From NCBI RefSeq assembly GCF_023715465.1, contig NZ_JAMBOE010000031.1:1-40018 (forward strand): a DNA stretch of 40,018 nucleotides, given 5' to 3'. This document shows positions 6,875-15,208 of the stretch, in pieces (the first letter of the stretch is position 1; every line of letters starts with the position of its first letter). The position numbers and the translations under genes are program-made. The notes beneath the pieces were generated by a model. It had not been told where the DNA came from. It made no database searches and was given only the letters and a program-made list of their open reading frames with translations. Origin of the DNA: Paenibacillus macerans. GTDB taxonomy: Bacteria > Bacillota > Bacilli > Paenibacillales > Paenibacillaceae.

Positions 6875-8485
6875 ATGCTTAGATACTTGGTTCGTGATCT
6901 TGCAGCACATACAGAAATGGCCGGCGGAAAATACAATGTGACGATGCTTCGGGTAGCTATTTATCTTCGCAAAAGCCGGGCCGATCTGGAGCTTGAAGCG
7001 CAAGGACAAGGGGAGACTTTATTTAAGCATAAAAAGGCGCTTTTAAAATTAGCCAAAGAAAACGGATATACAGTAGTGCGCATATTTGAAGAAATCGTAT
7101 CCGGGGAAAGCCTGATTCATCGGCCACAGATGCAGGAACTTTTAAAATGCGTTGAACGCGGGGAGTTTGACGCCGTACTCGTCATGGATATGGAACGTTT
7201 GGGGCGCGGTAAAATGCAGGAGCAAGGGCTTATTTTGGAAACATTCCGTGACTCTGATACGAAAATCATCACTCCCCGAAAAATATATGACCTTAACAAC
7301 GAATTTGACGAAGAATATAGCGAATTTGAAGCTTTTATGTCTCGCAAAGAATTAAAGATGATCACCAGACGTTTGCAACGTGGCCGCGTTCAATCGGTTG
7401 AAGGCGGCAACTATATCGGAACACGGGCTCCGTATGGATGGGTCATTAAAAAAGAAGGAAAATCCAGATGGTTAGAGCCTCATCCTGAACAATTTAAAGT
7501 CATGTGTATGATGTATGAATGGTATACGAATGAAGATCCTGAAAATCGGTTAGGAAGCGATAAGATAGCGAACAACTTAAATGAATTAGGATTTAGAACA
7601 TATACGGGTATGTTATGGGATGGAAATAAAGTTTTAAATGTAATTAAAAATTGGGTTAATAATGGTTTAGTTGAAAACGGAAAGAAAAAATACAAGAAAA
7701 CTGCGACTGGTAGAGAAGTAAGAAAGCAAGATGAATCCAAAGTAACCAGGGCAGTGGGTAAGCACAATAAATTTATTACATCTGAACTACGGGCGAATTT
7801 TCTAAGAGCACAGGAATTCCTAAAAGGCAATTACCACGTTCCTTATCAACTAGAAAATGGAATAACTAATCCACTTGCTGGGATTGTTCGCTGCGCAAAA
7901 TGCGGGTATTCGATGGTTTACCGTCCATACGTCAATCAGCCGGCGCATTTGATGTGCTATAACAAAGCATGTGATTGCCGTAGTTCGAAGTTTGATTATA
8001 TAGAACAAGCCGTGATTAGAGCGCTTGAAGAGTGGTTGCAGTCCTATAAAGTTGAATTTGGGAAGCATAAACGGGAAGATAATTCAGGCCATGAGGTTGA
8101 ACTTAAACAGTTGGCTTTAAATTCGCTTGAAAAGGAAATGATCGAATTAGAGGCCCAGCGTGGGCGATTGTTTGATTTTTTAGAAAGAGAAATTTATTCG
8201 GAGGAATTATATCTCGAGCGGTCCCAAAGTTTAGCTAAGCGTATGGATGAAAATAAAGCAGCCATTGAGCACGCTCGAGCGGAATTAGAGGAAGCCAAGA
8301 ACAGAGAGAATAAACAAAACAATATTATACCCATGGCTCAAAACGTAATTAAACTGTATAAGCGTTCGAAAGATGCTGGCAAAAAAAATGCGCTACTCAA
8401 ATCCATAGTTGATAAGGTTGAGTACCGCAAAGAGAAGCACCAGCGCAATGATGATTTCGATATTAAGTTAATTCCAAAGTTATGA
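6875..8485 (+). CDS. int: Large serine recombinase (phage integrase)
   Basis: 536 aa; ATG at 6875 has GGAGGG 7 nt upstream. Resolvase domain at residues about 27-165: VAIYLRKSRAD contains the nucleophile Ser34, and MDMERLGRG carries conserved Arg residues (108, 111). Recombinase domain about 170-320 (RAPYGWVI, SDKIANNLNELGF). Zinc-ribbon at about 334-372 with Cys340, Cys343, Cys361 and nearby Cys366/368, then a coiled coil at about 410-500. This is the arrangement of site-specific integrases of temperate phages such as phiC31 and A118. The probable attP lies immediately after the stop codon. Confidence 0.95.
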   Translation: MLRYLVRDLAAHTEMAGGKYNVTMLRVAIYLRKSRADLELEAQGQGETLFKHKKALLKLAKENGYTVVRIFEEIVSGESLIHRPQMQELLKCVERGEFDAVLVMDMERLGRGKMQEQGLILETFRDSDTKIITPRKIYDLNNEFDEEYSEFEAFMSRKELKMITRRLQRGRVQSVEGGNYIGTRAPYGWVIKKEGKSRWLEPHPEQFKVMCMMYEWYTNEDPENRLGSDKIANNLNELGFRTYTGMLWDGNKVLNVIKNWVNNGLVENGKKKYKKTATGREVRKQDESKVTRAVGKHNKFITSELRANFLRAQEFLKGNYHVPYQLENGITNPLAGIVRCAKCGYSMVYRPYVNQPAHLMCYNKACDCRSSKFDYIEQAVIRALEEWLQSYKVEFGKHKREDNSGHEVELKQLALNSLEKEMIELEAQRGRLFDFLEREIYSEELYLERSQSLAKRMDENKAAIEHARAELEEAKNRENKQNNIIPMAQNVIKLYKRSKDAGKKNALLKSIVDKVEYRKEKHQRNDDFDIKLIPKL

Positions 8486-8491
8486 TTCAAT

Positions 8492-8539
8492 ACAGATAAC
8501 CTATTGGTGTAATCTCATTAACACTTGGAGGTTATCTGT
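8492..8539. other. attP: Probable attP site of the serine integrase
   Basis: A 48-bp imperfect palindrome. The outer arms ACAGATAACCT and AGGTTATCTGT match perfectly (11 bp), and a second match, GTGT/ACAC, lies nearer the centre; 16 of 24 positions are symmetric by my count. Length, symmetry and position (7 bp after int, between int and the lysis genes) fit attP sites of large serine integrases. The exchanged dinucleotide would be near 8515-8516 (TC). The site is not split, which argues against an integrated state. Confidence 0.7.
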
Positions 8540-8568
8540 GTTAGTAACTTCCCTTGATATATCATAAC

Positions 8569-8594
8569 AAAAAAAGCCCTGCTTTTGCAGGGCC
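8569..8594 (-). terminator. Terminator of the late operon
   Basis: On the minus strand GCCCTGC and GCAGGGC form a perfect 7-bp stem with an AAAA loop followed by seven T residues. It lies 6 nt after the holin stop codon and ends the leftward late transcript before the attP-like site. Confidence 0.9.
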
Positions 8595-8599
8595 TCCGT

Positions 8600-8947
8600 T
8601 CAACTCGCTTCTTTTTTCTTTTGTGCATTGTACTCCAATACTGCCTTTTCAATGGCGGCGTTGATTTCCTCTGTTGTTACTTTTATGCCGATCTTCCCAA
8701 GTTTTTCGGATACATACATAAATGCCTGATTCATTTTCGCTGTACCCTTCAATTCCTTAAACTGTGTTTCAGCATATGCGAATCCTTCGGAAGCTATCTT
8801 GTGAAGCATTTCATTCTTAATGTAGGAAAAAATCTTTGTCTTAAGCAGTCCGTAAAATACAATAATTAAACCTGCCGCCACACCAATCAAGTCTTTTACT
8901 ATATCAGTTACTGCCGGTTGTAACGCTTCCCAAATTGCATTCCACAT
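8600..8947 (-). CDS. Holin, LLH family
   Basis: 115 aa. One hydrophobic segment at residues about 18-36 (VKDLIGVAAGLIIVFYGLL) is followed by a long helical, charged tail (KIASEGFAYAETQFKELKG, AAIEKAVLEYNAQ) ending in Lys-rich residues. Length, single membrane segment and tail pattern fit the LLH holin family, which permeabilises the membrane to release endolysin. It is the last late gene, directly after the amidase. RBS AAGGAG. Confidence 0.8.
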   Translation of the reverse strand: MWNAIWEALQPAVTDIVKDLIGVAAGLIIVFYGLLKTKIFSYIKNEMLHKIASEGFAYAETQFKELKGTAKMNQAFMYVSEKLGKIGIKVTTEEINAAIEKAVLEYNAQKKKEAS

Positions 8948-8953
8948 TTGAAA

Positions 8954-9805
8954 TCACGCTCCTTTATAGATATCAACACGATTGGGATTAGATTTATCCC
9001 AAAATACCTTAGCACCCATGACGTTACCGAAGTCTCTCGCTTTTACATAGCCCAACCCATTAATCAGCTGCGTTTCAAGAGGCGCTCCATTAATGGTTAC
9101 TTTCTTTTTGGTGTATCCTACTTTGGCGCCACAAAGCTCGCCGATCGGTCGGGAAGGTATCCACGTTGTATTCTTGATGTTGTAGCCGGTAAAGGTTTGA
9201 TCCTCATGAGCACGTACCATGATTTCCATCTTAGGGTAATCCACATCGTCAATTGGCGTGGGTCTGTCCGACTCTTTGAAATATTCAAGAATAGCTTTAG
9301 CTACCGCATCCACTACTTTATCCTGGAATGTAGGGTCAAACAGTTTGATTTCGTCAACAGGATGGTTGATAAAGGCGACTTCAAGGAGTGCGGCCGGCAT
9401 TTTTGTTTCGCGCGTCACGGCAAGATTCCCCACCTTAACCCCACGGTCACGCAGTCCTGTAGCAGATGCCATATGTTTGTGCAATACTTCCGCAAAGGTT
9501 TTGCTGTCCGGTCGCGTGTACCATGTTTCTGTGCCGCTGGCGGACCCTGGCATCGTTGAAGTGCTGTTTGCATGGATGGAGATAAATGCATCAGCTTTTA
9601 AGTCGTTGGCGATCTGAGCACGGGTTGAAAGCTCTAGATAAACGTCGTTCTGCCGTGTTAATACCGCAGCCACTTGGCTTCCGGAAAAGCGGTCCGCTAG
9701 TTTCTTAGCCATTGTTAGCGCAAAATCTTTTTCATGCGTTCCCGTTGTTCCGCTCGCTCCCGGGTCCTTGCCTCCGTGTCCAGCATCGATTACAATAGTT
9801 TTCAT
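8954..9805 (-). CDS. Endolysin, N-acetylmuramoyl-L-alanine amidase (Amidase_3)
   Basis: 283 aa from the ATG at 9805, which has a strong AAGGAGGA site. Residues 2-180 are an Amidase_3 domain with the zinc ligands and catalytic residues in place: His10 (IDAGHGGKDPG), Glu25 (THEKD), His78 (FISIHANS) and Glu142 (LLEVAFINHP). It cuts the bond between MurNAc and L-Ala in peptidoglycan. Residues about 205-283 resemble a copper-amine-oxidase-like stalk domain (KVTINGAPLETQLINGLGYV, VKARDFGNVMGAKVFWD), probably a wall-binding module. The same frame is open upstream to 10150, so a longer membrane-anchored form is possible. Confidence 0.9.
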   Translation of the reverse strand: MKTIVIDAGHGGKDPGASGTTGTHEKDFALTMAKKLADRFSGSQVAAVLTRQNDVYLELSTRAQIANDLKADAFISIHANSTSTMPGSASGTETWYTRPDSKTFAEVLHKHMASATGLRDRGVKVGNLAVTRETKMPAALLEVAFINHPVDEIKLFDPTFQDKVVDAVAKAILEYFKESDRPTPIDDVDYPKMEIMVRAHEDQTFTGYNIKNTTWIPSRPIGELCGAKVGYTKKKVTINGAPLETQLINGLGYVKARDFGNVMGAKVFWDKSNPNRVDIYKGA

Positions 9806-10150
9806 GTTCTTCCTCCTTAGTTTCCCCCGGTCTATGGCCGGCTGTAATAAGTTCAATAATGTATTTGAGTTCTTCGGATCCGCTACGTTGAATTTCGTCA
9901 TAGGACCATCTGCACAAGGGTCCACCCCCATTTTGATCATGATCCGGCGTTGATTCTCCATGATGATAAGTTGATTTGTCGCATAGGCTCGGACGTCATT
10001 TTCCTCGGCAAACATCCACGGAAAATACTTCTTAAGTCGTTTCTTGATGCTCCTTTGCTTGAGTAGGACAAAGATAATGGCCCCTGCTGAGGACAGGGAC
10101 CATCCATGTCTAAATATCGCTTCTAAGACTGAAATCAGGAAGTCGTACAT
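9806..10150 (-). CDS. Membrane-anchored lysis protein, in frame with the endolysin
   Basis: A start at 10150 (AAAGGTGGTGACGG upstream) opens 115 codons that run without a stop into the amidase ATG at 9805, giving a possible 398-aa fusion. Residues about 16-32 (GWSLSSAGAIIFVLLKQ) form one membrane segment, followed by a basic stretch (KKRLKKYFPW) and a helical region. The last residues (GKLRRKN) are encoded by the endolysin's ribosome site. It may be an independent holin or spanin-like protein that has lost its stop, or a true N-terminal anchor giving two lysin forms. Coordinates give the extension only. Confidence 0.55.
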
Positions 10151-10274
10151 CCGTCACCACCTTTGGCACCAAAAGCATGTCGCGCACCTCGGGACCATAC
10201 ATGTCAAAGATGAATTTTAAGGTTAGGTCAGTTACATCGGTGTAGAGAAATTCAGATTCGTCAAATTCGATCAT
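10110..10274 (-). CDS. Small hypothetical protein before the lysis genes
   Basis: 54 aa, starting MIEFDESEFLYTDVTDLTLK; acidic. Its ATG overlaps the stop of the giant virion protein gene (ATGA), with GAAGGTG upstream, and its 3' end overlaps the next start at 10150. This tight packing supports it as a real gene. Small genes at this place in other Gram-positive phages include XkdX-like proteins, but no clear motif is seen. Confidence 0.55.
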   Translation of the reverse strand: MIEFDESEFLYTDVTDLTLKFIFDMYGPEVRDMLLVPKVVTDVRLPDFSLRSDI

Positions 10275-13200
10275 TTCGACACCTTCAATCCAAGCCGTTT
10301 CTTGAATTCATTGCGGCCTTTCTTGCCGGCTTCATCAAGTATTTTCAGAATGCGCGTAACCTTTTTCTCTGTGGACCATTCTGGATTGATCTTCTTCAAC
10401 CCTTCTGCCGTATACTCTCCAACAATCGTTTGCAATTCTACGTATTGTTCAGGAGTGAGGTCTATTCTTACTTGTTCCCCTGTTGCTTTATCTGTGCCGC
10501 TGATGAACTTAGCTACTGCCCGTGGTGCAATGGTGTTATCTCCTGTTTCATTGATCAAATCAATGACCATTTGAGCCTCAGGAGTAGGCTTAAATTGGCT
10601 ACGCTGCGCCGGAGAGATATAAACATCCAGGAACGTATTGAGCCGCGTCTGTGGCTCACCTAATGTGTTTACACGCTGCGGGAGTTGCTGCGCCAATCCT
10701 GGTATTGTAGATTCCGCAGAATTTGTAATTTGACCCAATACGTCGTTCTTCATGGCATACGTTTCACGGACTGTATCATCTGATATTGTGTTAAGCTGGC
10801 GTAGCATACTCGGTACAAATTGCCCAGGGACTTGACGGGCCAGGTTCATAGCCACATCCTTAAACGGGTTTTGGCTGTTCATTGGGATCGAAAATATCTC
10901 CCTGATACTTGAAAGCACAGACGAATCCAGTAACGTATTAAATGCCGCAAATGCTGCATCTGTAGTTGTCTTTGCAACTCCTTTATCCTCTTTGACTCCC
11001 TTATAAACGTTAGAACCAACAGCGACCGGCATAGATATTGGTTGGGCCCATTCATACGCCCATAAGGTGTCACCTGCTTGGAGTTTTGCTGCTTCGTCAA
11101 TATCTTCTCCCGATAACGCAGCTTGAAGCATACGCGTAACTGCTGAACCGTTGATTTGAAAATCTTTAACGCCGGCGCTTTGCATCAATTTGCGGACCTC
11201 TGGATCTTTATCAGATTTTCCCCAGATTGCCCCTTTATCCGCTAACCAATACGCCATGATGCCGATTCCCGTACCGAACAGCGCACGGCTGACGCTCTCG
11301 ATTACATCTGCTCTTGTCAAATCAGTTGCTGGATTTCGTAGTACATCGTGCATTTGTTTCATAGCCTTGAGTACGCCGGCCGGGGAATAATCCAGACCGC
11401 GCAATAAGAGGTTAGCCGGTGTTTTGGCAAAGGGGACTACAACAGACCCTAATCCAAAGTGTTGCGATCCGGTTGTTATTTTGTTCGCTCCCCTTCTAAA
11501 CCCCATGATAGCCCTTGCAAATGCCGAATCATTTTGGAATGTAACGAATTTACCGTAGTCCTTCGCTATGCTGTACATTGTATCGTCAATATTAGTCATT
11601 ACAGTCTGCATATGCTGGCGGATTGCTTCATTACCTTTGATACCTTTGTTTATGGCATCCAAGTAAGCCATTTCGCTTATGCGTTGGTTCGCAGCACGTT
11701 GATAAGCAGCATAGTCGAAACCTTGCAAAACCGCCCCTAATGATTTCTCCATGTAAGTTAAAGGGTTATATTTACTACGAAATGTTTGACCCTGAATTTC
11801 ATACTTTGAAGTAAGCCCCTCAGGGTTAACTCCGCGCCATCCTGAACGAGAACCTTCGCCTAAAGCAGACACGAAATTTTTTGTGGGTTGAAAAAAGTTC
11901 TCCCACACTGACGGACCTCGTTTAAATGTTATTGTTCGTGGCCCTCCTGTTAGTTTCGATGCTGCGATATCAATAGGAGTTGCCACAACACGTTGGAGAC
12001 GTTCCAGACGGTACAATAATTCGTTACCTACTACGTTTCTAATCTGTGTCAATGGGTTAAGGAGCATAGCGATATATTGGGCACTTTGAAGTTTTCGACC
12101 GATCCCAACCTTTTCAAATCCTTGTAAAACGGCTTGAAGGTCTTGAGATGCCAAGCGTTGCTCTTGTCCCGACAATTCAGATACTTTTCGAGCCAGGCTC
12201 TGCACGAAGTTAATGTCAGATTCAGACAGTTTAGCTTCATTACGCTTGATATAACTGGTTGCAACACGTTCGGCTCGGCTGATTACTTGTTCATTGATTT
12301 TCTTAACACTCTGCGTTTGAAATTCCTTGGACTTTTCGTAAATATCATTGAGATATGGACGAATATTTTCCCCAAGATCACGGACCATTTGTTCCGACCA
12401 ATCAGCAAATTTAATTACACCTTTGGATAATTTAGCAGCGCCTACAATCGCATAATCGGCCCATTCATCAAGTGGTAAAGAGTTCATTTGGCCACGGCGT
12501 TCTCGGATTCTTTGAAGTGCCGCTTGCTCTTGATCATCTAAGAACGACACAACGCGATCGCGAACGCGACTATCTTTCATTTCCTTTGGTACAACCGGAG
12601 GTTTAGGAGATTTTTGTTTTGTCGGTTTCAAGAATTTTTTTGCATCCTCTATAAAGTCGAGTACTTCCTGACGTTCAGCAGCGCTGATATTTTCACCATT
12701 TCGTACTCGACTCATAATTTCGGATACTGTGCCGGCGCGTTCTTGGCTTAATCCAGCGTTTTGAATGTTTTGAGCCGCTTCAGTAATCGCGCTAGCTTGA
12801 TTATCAGTGATTTTTACTGGTGTTTGTCCTCTTAGCAGGTTTTCGTTAATCCTCTGTACCTTTCGCTGCGCCGCCAACAATGCTCCTTCTGGAGATAGAC
12901 GGTTCCAAATAGACGCAGCCTGAACGGTTTGGCCGGCTTTCGTCAATTCAGTAGCTAATCTGTCTGCAATCGTTACAGCACGCTGCACATTTCCGCTTGA
13001 TTGTAATTCCTGGATCAATCTCATTCCAGTCGCCACATCTTCGGCAGTGTATTTTTTCTTATTCAACAGTTGCGCTTCGGCTGCATCAACACCTATACGT
13101 TCGATTTTTTGATTTGCTTTTTGAACAGTTTCCGCATTTGTTATTGGCGTATATCTGGAGTCCAACTGCTCGGCCACTTCTCTAGCTGTATTTTCCGAAT

Positions 13201-14806
13201 TTCTAAGCGTTGAAACAAAGCCGCGTTCAACTTGACCGGCTGTTCTTGGTGTAGCAGATGCCGCCCTTTGTACCGTATTCACTTCTGAAACTGGCGCCGT
13301 AATCTCTGGTGTGGATGTTCTAAGTTCCGACATAGACGAAGTGAAACGTTCCGGTTGTGACAGAATTGTAGGCCGGCGTACAATCGGATTTAAACCAACG
13401 ATTTCCCGCATTTTTTGGGCCTCTCTACCGCGTTGCAAAGCATCAGAAGATATATTCCTAGTTGGTGGTCTTAATGCATTGTCTAGGTTATATCCCATTT
13501 CTCTCGCCACTTGGTTTGCAACTTGAGGTAAGCTCATGCTGTTTTTAATCTCGTTTGCCAAGTTGCTCATTTGGGTGTAATCCATTTTGCGGATTTCATT
13601 TAGTGGAATATCATCACCCAAATTGGATTGAATCCACTTTGCAAGCTCTCGCGGGTTTTCAAGCGGCGGCGTCATGCGCTCTATCACAACTGGTTTAATA
13701 TCCGTTAGAATCTTATTTAACGATGTTACGCGAGCCGTTGTTGGTCCTGCGGTTCTCATTAACTCGTTGAAATAATTGTCAGCCTGCTGACCGGGAGAAG
13801 TAATAGATTCCGCCACTATTCTGTCTGTTGTGTTAAGAGGTAATTCTGTATTTTGAATGCTTCTTTCCAAGGCGTTACCGACCGCGCGATTATTAAGCGT
13901 GCTTTTTATTGCTGATCCAGCCGCACCACCAATGCCTCCAAGTGCACCGCCAACGAGGGAACCTAAGGCAGCATTTTCAGCCAATTCACGGTTCGTAGGC
14001 TGTCCAGATGTTGCGGCGAGCGCAGGCCCCTGTAAAGCGCCGGCTGCACCCTCACGGAGTACCTCGCGTGTCACCGCTTGAGCCATTCGTGGATTAACCA
14101 TAGGAGCTTTTGACAAGGTATTTGCTATCGCACTTTCAGTCCGTTGTATGCGCGGAGAGGCGGCTATAACGTTGTCTACGGCGTTGTATGGGGCTGCTAT
14201 AGGGCCGGCTCCAACGGGTGCTCCGGTTGGTACTGCAAGTGTTAAACCGGTACCGATAATGTCAGCTACTTTATTAGTGGTTGGGCCTAAATCTGGGCGA
14301 ACTGTAACAGGGTTACCACCGCTCATGATTGTATCGGGCATACTGCCTACGCGTGTTACAAACTGGCCAACCGGATTGCCCTGTGTTAGCCAGTTCATTG
14401 CGCTAGAATAGTATTTAACTGGATTGTATGGACTAAGTTTGTCGATTCCCTCTTGGTTGATTTCGTATTGTGTTTTAGATGGTTTGACCTGTTGGTTTCC
14501 CTTTTCCTGATTCATCCTTTGTTGTTGTATTTGTTGCCCCGTTTGTATAGAAGAATTGATTATATCAATTGGCGTTACATGCCCAAACCGTTGCTGTAAT
14601 TGAGACATGGGCGTTCCTATTACATTAGATTCTGGAGCAGGAGCCGGAAGATCGGCCCGGCGATTTCTGATTGCATCAAAATTAAGGGCTCCATCGTTTT
14701 CGTTTTTAATATTAGGTTTATTGCCATATACACGGTCTAAAACACGTTGCCGAGCCGAATCACCCTCTTTTTTCCTGCTACGCAGACTATCAAAGTTTAA
14801 AGTCAT
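10271..14806 (-). CDS. Giant internal virion (DNA ejection) protein
   Basis: 1511 aa, the largest gene in the window. The N-terminus carries two similar short motifs: LNFDSLRSRKK at residues 3-13 and LNFDAIRNRRA near residue 43. Hydrophobic Gly/Ala-rich segments occur near residues 185-310. A long helical, Arg/Glu/Gln-rich middle follows, then a section (NPLTQIRNVVGNELLYRLER through PRTITFKRGPSVWENF) of the type found in large polyvalent phage proteins. Size and position after tail genes and before lysis genes match podovirus internal proteins that enter the cell with the DNA. No tape-measure-like repeats. RBS GGGAGGTGG. No enzyme motif could be identified. Confidence 0.65.
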   Translation of the reverse strand: MTLNFDSLRSRKKEGDSARQRVLDRVYGNKPNIKNENDGALNFDAIRNRRADLPAPAPESNVIGTPMSQLQQRFGHVTPIDIINSSIQTGQQIQQQRMNQEKGNQQVKPSKTQYEINQEGIDKLSPYNPVKYYSSAMNWLTQGNPVGQFVTRVGSMPDTIMSGGNPVTVRPDLGPTTNKVADIIGTGLTLAVPTGAPVGAGPIAAPYNAVDNVIAASPRIQRTESAIANTLSKAPMVNPRMAQAVTREVLREGAAGALQGPALAATSGQPTNRELAENAALGSLVGGALGGIGGAAGSAIKSTLNNRAVGNALERSIQNTELPLNTTDRIVAESITSPGQQADNYFNELMRTAGPTTARVTSLNKILTDIKPVVIERMTPPLENPRELAKWIQSNLGDDIPLNEIRKMDYTQMSNLANEIKNSMSLPQVANQVAREMGYNLDNALRPPTRNISSDALQRGREAQKMREIVGLNPIVRRPTILSQPERFTSSMSELRTSTPEITAPVSEVNTVQRAASATPRTAGQVERGFVSTLRNSENTAREVAEQLDSRYTPITNAETVQKANQKIERIGVDAAEAQLLNKKKYTAEDVATGMRLIQELQSSGNVQRAVTIADRLATELTKAGQTVQAASIWNRLSPEGALLAAQRKVQRINENLLRGQTPVKITDNQASAITEAAQNIQNAGLSQERAGTVSEIMSRVRNGENISAAERQEVLDFIEDAKKFLKPTKQKSPKPPVVPKEMKDSRVRDRVVSFLDDQEQAALQRIRERRGQMNSLPLDEWADYAIVGAAKLSKGVIKFADWSEQMVRDLGENIRPYLNDIYEKSKEFQTQSVKKINEQVISRAERVATSYIKRNEAKLSESDINFVQSLARKVSELSGQEQRLASQDLQAVLQGFEKVGIGRKLQSAQYIAMLLNPLTQIRNVVGNELLYRLERLQRVVATPIDIAASKLTGGPRTITFKRGPSVWENFFQPTKNFVSALGEGSRSGWRGVNPEGLTSKYEIQGQTFRSKYNPLTYMEKSLGAVLQGFDYAAYQRAANQRISEMAYLDAINKGIKGNEAIRQHMQTVMTNIDDTMYSIAKDYGKFVTFQNDSAFARAIMGFRRGANKITTGSQHFGLGSVVVPFAKTPANLLLRGLDYSPAGVLKAMKQMHDVLRNPATDLTRADVIESVSRALFGTGIGIMAYWLADKGAIWGKSDKDPEVRKLMQSAGVKDFQINGSAVTRMLQAALSGEDIDEAAKLQAGDTLWAYEWAQPISMPVAVGSNVYKGVKEDKGVAKTTTDAAFAAFNTLLDSSVLSSIREIFSIPMNSQNPFKDVAMNLARQVPGQFVPSMLRQLNTISDDTVRETYAMKNDVLGQITNSAESTIPGLAQQLPQRVNTLGEPQTRLNTFLDVYISPAQRSQFKPTPEAQMVIDLINETGDNTIAPRAVAKFISGTDKATGEQVRIDLTPEQYVELQTIVGEYTAEGLKKINPEWSTEKKVTRILKILDEAGKKGRNEFKKRLGLKVSK

Positions 14807-14818
14807 TGTCCCACCTCC

Positions 14819-15202
14819 CTAATACCATTTGTTGTCGTCCCAAAATTCTAGCGCATCGATTGGATCGCCATAACGATCTTTAATGCGTTTTAATCCTGCA
14901 ACTGCCTGCTGGTATGGATCATTCCAGTCAACCTTATCTCCCCCGTAATCTTTTCTGGTAGCATCTAAGAACTGAAAAAGACCGGCAGCGGAGGATTTAG
15001 GATTCTTTGCGCTTGGATTAAAACTTGACTCCCGGGCCACTAATTCAAGAGTAGGAGTAAGCCAACTTTCGGGATAACCCAGGTCTTTAAGTGCCTTAGA
15101 AATCGCATTCCGAGCAACTGTATAGTTTCTTGGATTAGCCTTCGCATCCTTTTCGGCTTTGTAATAGTTTGTATATGCCCCGGAGTTACCGGGGCTGCTC
15201 AG
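14819..15202 (-). CDS. Lytic transglycosylase domain reached by -1 frameshift
   Basis: A 127-codon reading frame in the -1 frame relative to the upstream 539-aa gene. Its catalytic core is an SLT-type transglycosylase: VARESSFNPSAKN holds the catalytic Glu, followed by SAAGLFQFLDATRKDYGG, NDPYQQAVAGLKRIKDRYGD and an ending EFWDDNKWY. There is no ATG or TTG in the frame; the only GTG (15040) would start one codon before the conserved ARESS motif and remove the preceding helix. The frame is entered exactly at the GGGAAAC heptamer, so it should be made only as the C-terminus of a 666-aa fusion. It would cut peptidoglycan during DNA entry. Confidence 0.85.
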   Translation of the reverse strand: MSSPGNSGAYTNYYKAEKDAKANPRNYTVARNAISKALKDLGYPESWLTPTLELVARESSFNPSAKNPKSSAAGLFQFLDATRKDYGGDKVDWNDPYQQAVAGLKRIKDRYGDPIDALEFWDDNKWY

Positions 15203-15208
15203 TTTCCC
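15177..15208 (-). promoter_or_regulatory. Programmed -1 ribosomal frameshift signal
   Basis: On the minus strand: slippery heptamer G GGA AAC (15208-15202) in the zero frame, followed at once by the TGA stop (15201-15199). A 6-nt spacer, counting the TGA, precedes a perfect 7-bp stem GCCCCGG (15195-15189) / CCGGGGC (15183-15177) with a 5-nt loop. All elements of a canonical signal are present with correct phase and spacing. Confidence 0.85.

Noticed and set aside
9732..9917. 61-aa frame (minus strand) overlapping the endolysin start
   Set aside because: It overlaps both the upstream in-frame extension and the amidase coding start, lacks a ribosome site and would block a well-supported gene.
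14819..15040. A stand-alone transglycosylase starting at the GTG at 15040
   Set aside because: The GTG would begin one codon before the ARESS catalytic motif and remove the preceding helix; the frame opens exactly at the frameshift heptamer instead.
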